Positions 1-6,163 of a stretch of 8,153 nt of DNA are shown here, piece after piece. Source of the stretch: Saprospirales bacterium. Lineage in GTDB: Bacteria > Bacteroidota > Bacteroidia > Chitinophagales > Saprospiraceae. The translations under genes and the position numbers were made by a program. Every line of letters begins with the position of its first letter. The first letter of the stretch is position 1. The notes beneath the pieces were generated by a model. That model was given only the letters and a program-made list of their open reading frames with translations. It had not been told where the DNA came from and made no database searches. The stretch is from assembly GCA_003559985.1 (NCBI GenBank), contig PWJP01000200.1, positions 1-8,153 on the forward strand, in the 5' to 3' direction.

Positions 1-14
1 CCATGAGATTGTCT

Positions 15-22
15 TATCTTTG
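15..22 (+). promoter_or_regulatory. Bacteroidota-type -7 promoter element for tRNA-Lys
   Basis: TATCTTTG matches the Bacteroidota sigma-A -7 consensus TAnnTTTG at every fixed position. It lies about 20 bases ahead of the mature tRNA, a normal distance for a short tRNA 5' leader. The partner -33 TTTG would fall just outside the left edge, so only half of the promoter can be seen. Confidence 0.7.
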
Positions 23-41
23 CGACTCCAAAAGAGAAACT

Positions 42-114
42 GATCTCGTAGCTCAGCTGGCAGAGCATCTGACTTTTAATCAGAGGGTCCTGGGTTCGAT
101 TCCCAGCGAGATCA
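42..114 (+). tRNA. tRNA-Lys (anticodon UUU)
   Basis: The sequence folds into a complete 73-base cloverleaf. The 7-bp acceptor stem pairs GATCTCG with CGAGATC. The D stem is GCTC/GAGC, the anticodon stem TCTGA/TCAGA with loop CTTTTAA, the variable loop GGGTC, and the T stem CTGGG/CCCAG with loop TTCGATT. The discriminator base is A. The anticodon TTT at 75-77 reads lysine codons AAA and AAG. The 3' CCA is not encoded, since the bases after the stem are ACA, so it must be added by tRNA nucleotidyltransferase. A -7 promoter element lies upstream and a hairpin terminator downstream, so it is probably a single-gene unit. I see no second copy of the 3' end that would suggest an integration site. 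Confidence 0.98.
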
Positions 115-117
115 CAG

Positions 118-162
118 AAAAACCGGGGCTTGTGGCTGTTTCGCTGCAAGCCCTTTCTGTTT
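118..162. terminator. Bidirectional hairpin terminator between tRNA-Lys and the 59-aa gene
   Basis: GGGCTTG (126-132) pairs perfectly with CAAGCCC (147-153) around a 14-base loop. Read on the plus strand the stem is followed by TTTCTGTTT. Read on the minus strand it is followed by CGG and then five T. Both converging genes therefore have a stem plus a T-rich tail. The plus-strand tail is interrupted by C and G, so the minus-strand reading is at least as good. Confidence 0.6.
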
Positions 163-206
163 GCATAAAGCTTGTTTCTCGCCTAAAACACCCCACGGCT
201 CCCAAA

Positions 207-386
207 TTATCGGTTGACAAGCGTATCCAGACTTTCCCTGATACCTGACTGAAATACAATGTCCCAACCGTGGTCGTAAATCAATATCAGAAGTCCAAGG
301 AAAAGCACCAGCAGTATCAAAAATAGTGTTACTTTCCAGTCCAGTGAATGGCCCTCTCTTCTCGAATTTTCATTCCCAAAATCCAT
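207..386 (-). CDS. Small single-span membrane protein, 59 aa, function unknown
   Basis: An ATG at 386-384 opens 59 codons ending in TAA at 209-207. The protein has a charged, hydrophilic N-terminus (residues 1-18, with the run NSRREGH), one strongly hydrophobic segment rich in Leu and Ile (about residues 19-37, TLFLILLVLFLGLLILIY), and a short tail of about 22 residues ending in VNR. The cluster of Arg and Lys before the span and the acidic residues after it suggest the N-terminus is cytoplasmic. A TAA in the same frame lies 21-24 bases upstream, so this is the first usable ATG. There is no Shine-Dalgarno sequence, as is usual in Bacteroidota. I do not recognise a family. The gene converges on tRNA-Lys and shares its terminator. 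The membrane-protein pattern makes chance unlikely, but with no homology seen it remains a prediction. Confidence 0.6.
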   Translation of the reverse strand: MDFGNENSRREGHSLDWKVTLFLILLVLFLGLLILIYDHGWDIVFQSGIRESLDTLVNR

Positions 387-625
387 TGTACATAAAATGA
401 ATTCATGGATTTACAGCAAAAACATTGCCAAAAAAACCACAACTATTTGAAATACAATGCATTATAGGTTTTTTAAATGTGTGTGTGTTTTGTTGAAAAA
501 CTTATCAAGTGGTTGATAATTAGTTAAAAATAGTTGATAGAAGATGTTGATGTGTGTTTTTGGAGTAGTTTTAACAAATGGTGCTTAATTGCCCCCAGGG
601 GTGGTTGCTTACACCTTTTGATAGT
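387..625. other. AT-rich intergenic spacer
   Basis: This stretch lies between the start of the 59-aa gene and the end of the M1 peptidase gene. I find no convincing reading frame in it. It holds a (TG)5 run near 478-487, the TTGATA-word cluster listed separately, and a CCCCCAGGGG palindrome at 592-601 whose loop is too small for a good hairpin. The promoter of the 59-aa gene should lie at its left end. The best candidate I can find has TAGTTGTG as its -7 element, with one mismatch and no clear -33 element, so I do not call it. Confidence 0.6.
491..553. repeat. Cluster of GTTGA/TTGATA words, including a perfect inverted repeat
   Basis: Four copies of GTTGA in the same orientation start at 492, 512, 533 and 546, inside the nine-base words TGTTGAAAA, GGTTGATAA, AGTTGATAG and TGTTGATGT. 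TTATCAA (502-508) and TTGATAA (513-519) form a perfect 7-bp inverted repeat around GTGG. Three of the copies are about 20-21 bp apart, two helical turns. The complements resemble the DnaA-box variant TTATCAACA with one or two mismatches. The repeat itself is seen directly. Any protein binding is inference. Confidence 0.5.
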
Positions 626-687
626 TAATTTGAGACCGTGGACCAGGTCATTGCACGATGACAGGTACCACTGAATGTCTCAAATTA
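626..687 (-). other. Nested RNA hairpin enclosing the stop codon of the M1 peptidase gene
   Basis: Three stacked arms pair in order. TAATTTGAGA (626-635) pairs with TCTCAAATTA (678-687). GTGGACC (638-644) pairs with GGT-A-CCAC (664-671) with one bulged A. GTCAT (647-651) pairs with ATGAC (658-662) around a six-base loop. That gives about 22 pairs in 62 bases. On the minus strand the peptidase TGA (650-648) lies in the apical stem, so the last 12-13 codons form the 5' half and the start of the 3' UTR forms the other half. No T-run follows on the minus strand (ACTATCAAAAGG), so it is not a classical intrinsic terminator. It may protect or process the mRNA 3' end. Confidence 0.55.
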
Positions 688-3125
688 GACCGGTTGGTGC
701 CGGCTGTGGTGAGTTGGATAAAATACAGACCCGGACTTTCACCTCCAATGTCAATTGTGACTGGGGTATGGGGATGAATTTTTATGTTGCTTAGGTGCTT
801 GACCAGTCTGCCTGTGCCATCGTGAATTTTTATGTCGTATTTGCCCTCCAGATACTCGGATTGGAGCTTAAAAACACCAGGGCCGGGATTGGGGTAAACC
901 TGAAGTTCGTGGTCCCTGGCATCCAACTCTGTTACGGTATTTGGTTCCCTGAAGAATGAGTTCGCAAAGGCGTATTCTCCCGGCATTGGGGAGTTAATGT
1001 TGATAAAGCCATTGCCGTCATTTGGAAGCAGGACGTTTTTTAAATAATCTGGATGTTCTACACAGTCCACTGATGGGTCGGGGCGATAGACCAAAATTAG
1101 GCTGTCCTCCGATTGGGCAGTCAAACTGCTGTCCAGTGGGAAACTTCCCCGTCCTGTATATCTCAATATTACAGTAGCGTCCCAATTTTCGTCATAACTC
1201 CCACCCATTTTAAAATAATGGGCATCGCTTATTCTGAAATCCGGGTCCTCTGATCTGACCTCTTGCGGTGGGCTGAGGTGGTGTTCAATAAAGAACAGAA
1301 CCGAATCTGAAATCTGATTTGTAATGATGCGAGTATTGGTGTGTGGATCAACAATTGAGCCGGTCTCTGAGATTTGGTGCAGGGTCGAAAAAGAAGCGAG
1401 ATTGAGAAGATGCCGCTTATTGTGTACCACCCAATCCGGTTCGAAATCTACCAGTGCTGTATCCACAGATAGTTCTCCCCCGGCTGTGAGTATTTCAGTA
1501 TGAGTCTGCAGACCGGATCCAAAGGTGACCTGCATTGGTACTCCATTGTGCAAGTGAGGACTGTTGTGTTTCTGCTGTCTGAAATGCACAGCGACTCTGT
1601 ACTGCCCGGCTGTATTTTCTACTACCTGGAAAGAATCGACATTGAAATCTGAGTACCCCGGTGCAAAAATCCAATCGTCAAAGAAATCTGTGAGATCAAT
1701 CCCCGAATAAGCCGAGAGTTCATCCCTGAACTTTTCAGCATTGATATCGGAAAAGTAGTTGTTGTTCAATACCTCGCGCATACTGTGACGGTAGAGGCTG
1801 TCACCGAGGTATCCCCTGAGATTGTGTAGCATCGAAGCTCCTCTGTTGTAGGTGTGCCTACCGTATGTGTTGTGCGGAGGCATGGGAGACAGTGCGTAGT
1901 AATCTCCATCAATCACATGAGCATTGCGAATGGTGCTGAAGTGGTTGCCTCGCACAGCATCCCAGAGTCCTTTGTGACCGTGCAGTTCTTCCTGGGTCAG
2001 GTGTGCCCCGTATTCAGCAGGTCCCTCTTTGATCCACATATCGTGTGAGGTGGTGAGGGTGGTGACATTCCCCCACCAGTGATGAGCCAATTCGTGAGCC
2101 ATCAACCGGGTGCTTTTATTTCCACCGGCGACACTTCCTATCGGGTAGGCTGTATTGGTCGGGTGTTCCATGGCACCTCTGGTAGTGAGTACATATCCGA
2201 TGCGCTCAAATGGATAGGGGCCATACCAGTACTCCAGGGCATCGATGGCTGCTTCCAGGTCCTCAAGTGATGCCTGAAAATCATCCAGATCAGCTGATCT
2301 CGCAATTAACTCAATGTCCACAGGACCGTATCGCCCGTCGTGGGTCCAGTTTCGGGTGGAGTAGTTGCTTATGGCGACACTGCTCAGGTAAGTGGGGATG
2401 GGTTGTTCCATTAGGTAACTTCTGATTATGGTGTCTCCACCAACATTCTCCTCCCCGATAAATCTACCTACACAATGTGCTCTTCTTCCCCCTGATGATT
2501 TTACGTGGAATTCAAAAGTGGATCGTTGAACGAAGTTGTCAAAGCAGGGAATCCACGCTCTGCCAAAATTGTGGGGGTCTGCGGCCAGTCCAATGCCCAG
2601 GTTGTAAGCGTAGCCCTGCTCAAAATAAAATCCTCCAAAACCAGAAGGACATGTAATGGGTGTGCCTCCGTAAAAAACCTCCGCATGAACGGTGTCCCCC
2701 TGATTGAGTTTCTCATTTTCTCTAATCCGTATATACCGGCCGTCGTGACTAAAAGTGAGGTGTTCACCGTCTCTTCTTATTGAATCGACCACAAGGCCCT
2801 GCAGATCGAGGGTGATGGTTTCAACCGAATCCATCAATGCCTCCAGGTTCACAATGGTCCTGCCCCTGATTTTTTGGCCCTGAAAGTCGGTCACATCCAG
2901 GTGTATCTCGTAGTGAAATAGGTTGAGCGTATCGCTTCTTCTCTTTATATTCAGGGCTTCCTCGGATCGCTGGGTGAAGGCAATCCCAGGCTGTATTTCA
3001 CCGTGGACGTGTCTGCATCCAAAATCAGGATCGATTGGTTGCGCCTGGATTACAGCAGTAGTCGGTAAAAAACCGCTCAGCATCAATCCAGAAAATACCA
3101 GTGAGAGAATGGTGCTGATTTTCAT
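648..3125 (-). CDS. Secreted M1-family metallopeptidase (gluzincin aminopeptidase-like) with T9SS sorting domain
   Basis: This is an 825-residue zinc peptidase predicted to remove N-terminal residues from peptides outside the cytoplasm. Residues 1-28 are a Sec signal peptide, probably cleaved before Gln29. An M1 N-terminal beta domain spans about 65-270 and the catalytic domain about 280-490. The active site is intact: GAMEH at 317-321 (the exopeptidase motif, with His in place of the usual Asn), HELAH at 344-348 with the zinc ligand Glu367 eighteen residues later (EGPAEY), and the likely catalytic Tyr426 in TYNRGA. The spacing from the GAMEH Glu to the HExxH Glu is 25, as in LTA4 hydrolase. 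A beta-rich domain covers about 493-575. Residues 580-730 match nothing I recognise. A Por-type C-terminal sorting domain (YPNPGPG at 744-750, GRLVKHL, PGLYFI) ends the protein, implying export by type IX secretion. The substrate is unknown. The gene starts 64 bp after the PspA-like gene and may share its transcript. There is no Shine-Dalgarno sequence. Confidence 0.93.
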   Translation of the reverse strand: MKISTILSLVFSGLMLSGFLPTTAVIQAQPIDPDFGCRHVHGEIQPGIAFTQRSEEALNIKRRSDTLNLFHYEIHLDVTDFQGQKIRGRTIVNLEALMDSVETITLDLQGLVVDSIRRDGEHLTFSHDGRYIRIRENEKLNQGDTVHAEVFYGGTPITCPSGFGGFYFEQGYAYNLGIGLAADPHNFGRAWIPCFDNFVQRSTFEFHVKSSGGRRAHCVGRFIGEENVGGDTIIRSYLMEQPIPTYLSSVAISNYSTRNWTHDGRYGPVDIELIARSADLDDFQASLEDLEAAIDALEYWYGPYPFERIGYVLTTRGAMEHPTNTAYPIGSVAGGNKSTRLMAHELAHHWWGNVTTLTTSHDMWIKEGPAEYGAHLTQEELHGHKGLWDAVRGNHFSTIRNAHVIDGDYYALSPMPPHNTYGRHTYNRGASMLHNLRGYLGDSLYRHSMREVLNNNYFSDINAEKFRDELSAYSGIDLTDFFDDWIFAPGYSDFNVDSFQVVENTAGQYRVAVHFRQQKHNSPHLHNGVPMQVTFGSGLQTHTEILTAGGELSVDTALVDFEPDWVVHNKRHLLNLASFSTLHQISETGSIVDPHTNTRIITNQISDSVLFFIEHHLSPPQEVRSEDPDFRISDAHYFKMGGSYDENWDATVILRYTGRGSFPLDSSLTAQSEDSLILVYRPDPSVDCVEHPDYLKNVLLPNDGNGFININSPMPGEYAFANSFFREPNTVTELDARDHELQVYPNPGPGVFKLQSEYLEGKYDIKIHDGTGRLVKHLSNIKIHPHTPVTIDIGGESPGLYFIQLTTAGTNRSNLRHSVVPVIVQ

Positions 3126-3189
3126 GGTAATTATTTTTTGTGATTCCGGTATTGTTCCTGGATTGATTTACATAAACCCTGATAACTGG

Positions 3190-4218
3190 TCAATCGAATA
3201 GGCTGTCATAGCGAGAGCCACTCTGTTTGTCGTCATCCTTATCCTTTTTCCTGACCTTTTCTGATTTCGGTCGGTTGAGGTCCAGTTTATCTTCTGGCAT
3301 GGATTTTCCTTCCATGAGCATGAGTTGGCTCTCCTTTTCCCATTCTTCCAGCATTTTTAGACCCTGCTCTTCAAAAATGCCGTTTTGGAGGTCCACGGAG
3401 TTCATGAAGTTGGAGGACATTTCCATAAAGCGTTCCATTTCACCTACTTTATTGGCCACGTCATCGGCTATGGCTTCCAGGGCTTTGTCAAACATGATTC
3501 GCCTGTCGTTATCACCTGAAATGACATTCATGGCTGATTTCATGGCAGAATGACTCGCCCGGATGGCTTTTCGCTCCTGTTCTTTGAGTTTTACCTGGTC
3601 TTTTGTGTCCTCAAGTAGTATCTCGGAATTTTGGTACATCTTGGTCAGCACCCTGTAGAGGACTTCCATTTTTTGTAGCAGTTCCTTGTACTTCCCATTG
3701 CTGTCACGCAGTCGTGCTGCTTTTCGGGTTGATAGCATCACCTGTCGTTCCATGCCTTCTTCATTGGCCCTTTTGGCCATCATCAGGTTATTCTCTATTT
3801 CCGATTCATTGTCTGAAATCATGGTTTTCAGGCGGCGCATCTGTCCTCTGATAGCACCTATTTGCTTGCCCATTTTGCGGAGATTTTTCTCCAGGTCCTG
3901 GACGTAGTTTTTCAGGATTCCGATGGGGTCTATTGTTATAAAAACCCCGGTAAGCCACCGCATTATACTCCTGTAGCTGTAAGAAATCAGCGTTCGCATT
4001 CGCGGGTCAAATACCATATAGAGAATGGCAAAAAGAACCAGCAACATACCCACCAAATAGAGGGTGTTCTGTGCGAGAACAATGAGTGTTGGCAGTGCGA
4101 TGTAAAGCAAATCCCCTCCGCCTATCAACAGGCCGGCAATAAACAACATTCCTGTAATTCCCTCCGGCCTTTTCCAAAATGACTTCTCCTTGAACTGTGG
4201 ATTTTGAACCTGATTCAT
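3190..4218 (-). CDS. Membrane-anchored coiled-coil protein resembling PspA/IM30 (ESCRT-III-like)
   Basis: The protein has 342 residues. Two hydrophobic segments (about 22-48 and 51-70) anchor it in the inner membrane. An amphipathic stretch (73-96) follows, then Asp97-Pro98, then about 200 residues of almost unbroken charged helix (98-297), and finally a highly charged tail (308-336) ending YDSLFD. The order amphipathic helix, DP, long coiled coil with a basic/acidic heptad-like pattern, and the AMKSAM segment near 225 recalls PspA/Vipp1, where helix 0 is followed by a conserved DP. PspA proteins are usually about 220-230 residues and lack membrane spans, so the two-span anchor and the tail are additions. 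By family, the role would be binding, remodelling or protecting the inner membrane. This rests on pattern recognition without an alignment. The alternative is an unrelated membrane-tethered coiled-coil protein. The gene has its own candidate promoter and is followed by the M1 peptidase gene. Confidence 0.6.
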   Translation of the reverse strand: MNQVQNPQFKEKSFWKRPEGITGMLFIAGLLIGGGDLLYIALPTLIVLAQNTLYLVGMLLVLFAILYMVFDPRMRTLISYSYRSIMRWLTGVFITIDPIGILKNYVQDLEKNLRKMGKQIGAIRGQMRRLKTMISDNESEIENNLMMAKRANEEGMERQVMLSTRKAARLRDSNGKYKELLQKMEVLYRVLTKMYQNSEILLEDTKDQVKLKEQERKAIRASHSAMKSAMNVISGDNDRRIMFDKALEAIADDVANKVGEMERFMEMSSNFMNSVDLQNGIFEEQGLKMLEEWEKESQLMLMEGKSMPEDKLDLNRPKSEKVRKKDKDDDKQSGSRYDSLFD

Positions 4219-4237
4219 TTTTCTGAATTTGTTTGGC

Positions 4238-4270
4238 TAAATATAAGACAATTTACGAAACTCAGGCAAA
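4238..4270 (-). promoter_or_regulatory. Candidate promoter for the PspA-like gene
   Basis: On the minus strand TTTG (4270-4267) is followed 21 bases later by TATATTTA (4245-4238), one mismatch from the Bacteroidota -7 consensus TAnnTTTG. The spacing is slightly long but within the range seen for this promoter class. Transcription would start near 4231 and leave a 5' leader of only about a dozen bases before the ATG at 4218. Confidence 0.45.
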
Positions 4271-4355
4271 TCTGTCCCAAATATGCGACCAAAATTAAGG
4301 GTGATGCGACAAATGGAACCTTTTAACAGGTAAAAAAATATCAATCGAAATGGTT

Positions 4356-4419
4356 GAAAGTTGGAAAGTAAAAAGTTTAGAAAGTACAAAGTTTAGAAAG
4401 TTTGGAAAGTAGAAAGTTG
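4356..4419. repeat. Four imperfect 16-bp tandem units built from AAAGT
   Basis: Units start at 4356, 4372, 4388 and 4404. The middle two, AAAGTTTAGAAAGTAC and AAAGTTTAGAAAGTTT, differ at two positions, and the outer two are more diverged. AAAGT occurs eight times with spacings of 7-9 bases. The array lies about 85 bp upstream of the -33 element of the PspA-like gene and about 100 bp past the end of gpsA. Similar GTTTAGAAAGTT-type arrays are familiar between genes in Bacteroidota. No function is known to me. Confidence 0.7.
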
Positions 4420-4520
4420 ATATAGGCCGTTAGGTTTTATGTCCCACATCTGTATATCCGCATGGCCGTGCGTATTTTCTAAACCATCAATCGAAAAATT
4501 CTACAATCCACACCCCCCAA

Positions 4521-5579
4521 TTACAGAAAATCCACATCCGGGGCGAAGGGATACCTCATTAAAAAGTGAATGGCTCTTCTGATGTTGTAGCCTTCAAAAA
4601 CCACATCATAAAGCATTTTGGTTATGGGTACGTGGATGTTGTAGTGCTTGCTCAACTGCCGGGCGATCTTTAGTGTTCTGATTCCCTCGGCCACCTCTTG
4701 CATGTCCTCCAAAATATCCTCAAGGGTCTCTCCACGCGCCAGTCGTTTTCCCACCTGAAAATTCCGGCTCTTATCGCTGGTGCAGGTAGCAATCAGGTCT
4801 CCTATGCCGGCCGTACCGAGGAATGCATGACTGGAACTTCCCATCGCCTTGCCAAAGTAGATAACCTCACGGAGACCGCGGGTGATTAGCATGGCCTGCA
4901 TATTTTTTCCGTATTCCAAACCATCGAGAAGTCCTGCACCGAGTGCAATGATGTTTTTAAGGGCTCCGGCCAATTCTGCTCCCACGAGGTCTTTGGAACC
5001 AAAGACGAAAAACTGGTCGCTGGATAGGGCTCGCTGGCCAATTTCAACCACTTCCTCATAATCAGATGCGATCACTGTGGCAGTGGGTTGGCCGTCGAGG
5101 ATCTCCTTTGCGAGGTTGGGACCGGAAAGGCAGCCGACCCGTATTACATTGCTCTCTTCACAGATGAGCTCACTCATGGTTCGGACCTGCTTTCGGGTAA
5201 TTTTGGTATTGAGTATTTCGCTTTCCGTGCTGTTTTTTACATCCAGTCCCTTGGTACCGTGAATCAAAATGTGTGCGGGTTTGAGGTGAGGGGTGAAAGA
5301 CCGGAGCACTTCTCCAAAGTTGGCCGAGGGAAGGACGGGAAAGATCAGGGTGCACTTCCGGGCCATCTCTGTCGGGTCCGTGGTGGCGGTTATCTTTTCC
5401 GGGTGTTTGAGATAGGGACCCACGTCTCCGCTGTTGACCCGGTCCACAAAACTTTGTCGCCTTGAATAGAGTAGGACACTGTCTGCGTTTTTTGCGAGCA
5501 AATTGGCAATGGTGCTACCAAAGACCCCTGCTCCAATTACTCCCACGCAGTTCAACAATCCATTGACCTCCTCTTTCAT
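4521..5579 (-). CDS. gpsA: Glycerol-3-phosphate dehydrogenase [NAD(P)+]
   Basis: This cytoplasmic enzyme reduces dihydroxyacetone phosphate to sn-glycerol 3-phosphate with NAD(P)H, supplying the backbone for phospholipid synthesis. All family landmarks are present in 352 residues. The Rossmann motif GAGVFG is at 16-21, the loop GTKG with Lys110 at 108-111, SGPNLAKE at 152-159, the catalytic lysine Lys208 in GALKNIIALGAG, and GTAGIGDLIATC at 255-266 followed by SRN (272-274), whose Arg273 contacts the substrate phosphate. The length is slightly above the usual 330-340, partly from ten residues before the Rossmann strand. The first ATG fits because no nearer alternative exists before the strand. 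The gene starts 29 bp after the lipoprotein gene ends, so it is most likely the last gene of the yidC transcript. Confidence 0.97.
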   Translation of the reverse strand: MKEEVNGLLNCVGVIGAGVFGSTIANLLAKNADSVLLYSRRQSFVDRVNSGDVGPYLKHPEKITATTDPTEMARKCTLIFPVLPSANFGEVLRSFTPHLKPAHILIHGTKGLDVKNSTESEILNTKITRKQVRTMSELICEESNVIRVGCLSGPNLAKEILDGQPTATVIASDYEEVVEIGQRALSSDQFFVFGSKDLVGAELAGALKNIIALGAGLLDGLEYGKNMQAMLITRGLREVIYFGKAMGSSSHAFLGTAGIGDLIATCTSDKSRNFQVGKRLARGETLEDILEDMQEVAEGIRTLKIARQLSKHYNIHVPITKMLYDVVFEGYNIRRAIHFLMRYPFAPDVDFL

Positions 5580-5608
5580 TGATGTAGCCGGTTGATTCGA
5601 ATTTCCGA

Positions 5609-6163
5609 TTATCTGGTCACCCCGCGTTTTTCATCGGGTTTCCAGTCTATTTTGTCAACAAGTTCCTGGAGCTTTTGCTCAATTTCTTCGAGTTCCGCGG
5701 GACCCGTATTGTTGTGATCCACGGTTTTTTCAATGCTGTTGAAAACGAGGGTGGTTATGGTATTGGACATGTCGGGGATGTAGTAATCCCTGTCAATCGG
5801 GTAGTTGTCTGCCATGTCGAAAAAACCTATGTCAAAAGCCTGTTTGATCAGGGATTCAAGCTGGGATTCATCAAATTTTCCGAGGTTCATTCCAAGGGGT
5901 TCTACAAAGGCCTCTCCATTGAATGTGGCAACACCTCCCCGGTAAAACCGCACCCTGAATATGGGGCAATGTCCAAAGCAGCCCGTTCGTCGGAATGCAG
6001 CCAACAACTCTGCATCTTCCGGGTCAAAATCCTCCAGCGAAATTTCATCCTGACCGTTTTGGTCTTCCGCTGCCCGATCTGTCCAACGGCCGCAAGCCGC
6101 CAATAAAATTACAGCTAGGACCAGTAGGGCCGGCATGAGTGATTTTGCTGATTGAAGTATCAT
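5609..6163 (-). CDS. Lipoprotein with DUF6438-type domain
   Basis: The protein has 184 residues. A signal peptide ends in the lipobox LAAC, with Cys24 as the lipidated residue. An acidic linker (about 30-50) leads to a compact domain (about 50-175). Its landmarks are RTGCFGHCP (Cys62 and Cys66), then a beta strand with FRVRFY and GGVATFNG, a helix around 98-112, the segment DMSNTITTLVF (131-141), and a C-terminal helix rich in Glu and Lys. This pattern matches my recollection of DUF6438, a Bacteroidota domain of unknown function. The paired cysteines could form a disulfide in the periplasm. No clear surface-export signal follows Cys24, so a periplasm-facing lipoprotein is more likely. The ATG overlaps the yidC stop codon in the sequence ATGA, which suggests translational coupling to yidC. 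That overlap also fixes the start codon. Confidence 0.85.
   Translation of the reverse strand: MILQSAKSLMPALLVLAVILLAACGRWTDRAAEDQNGQDEISLEDFDPEDAELLAAFRRTGCFGHCPIFRVRFYRGGVATFNGEAFVEPLGMNLGKFDESQLESLIKQAFDIGFFDMADNYPIDRDYYIPDMSNTITTLVFNSIEKTVDHNNTGPAELEEIEQKLQELVDKIDWKPDEKRGVTR

Larger units (their letters stand above)
4219..4520. other. Intergenic spacer between gpsA and the PspA-like gene
   Basis: These 302 bp hold the candidate promoter of the PspA-like gene (4238-4270) and a 16-bp-periodic AAAGT repeat (4356-4419). The remainder (4421-4520) is the 3' side of gpsA. I see no clear terminator there: a 4-bp stem CGCA/TGCG around 4459-4472 has no T-run on the gpsA strand. No reading frame in the spacer looks real. 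Confidence 0.6.

Noticed and set aside
98..120. tRNA 3' end as a possible phage or island attachment site
   Set aside because: No second copy of the 3' tRNA sequence and no integrase gene are present in the window.
3..248. Plus-strand open frame of 81 codons across the tRNA region
   Set aside because: It runs through the tRNA-Lys gene and its terminator, and the translation is just the tRNA read as codons.
592..601. CCCCCAGGGG palindrome as a terminator for the peptidase gene
   Set aside because: The loop would be only one or two bases, and no T-run follows on the minus strand.
387..647. Replication origin
   Set aside because: The DnaA-box-like words are degenerate and no replication gene is nearby. 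It is kept only as a finding to test.
4456..4478. Hairpin CGCA/TGCG followed by TATTTT as a terminator
   Set aside because: The stem is only four pairs plus a mismatch, and the T-run is on the plus strand, where no gene precedes it. It does not suit gpsA, which runs on the minus strand.
5088..6106. Long plus-strand frames opposite gpsA (125 codons) and opposite the lipoprotein gene (143 codons)
   Set aside because: They lie antisense to genes with clear family motifs, have no recognisable protein features and are codon-usage shadows.
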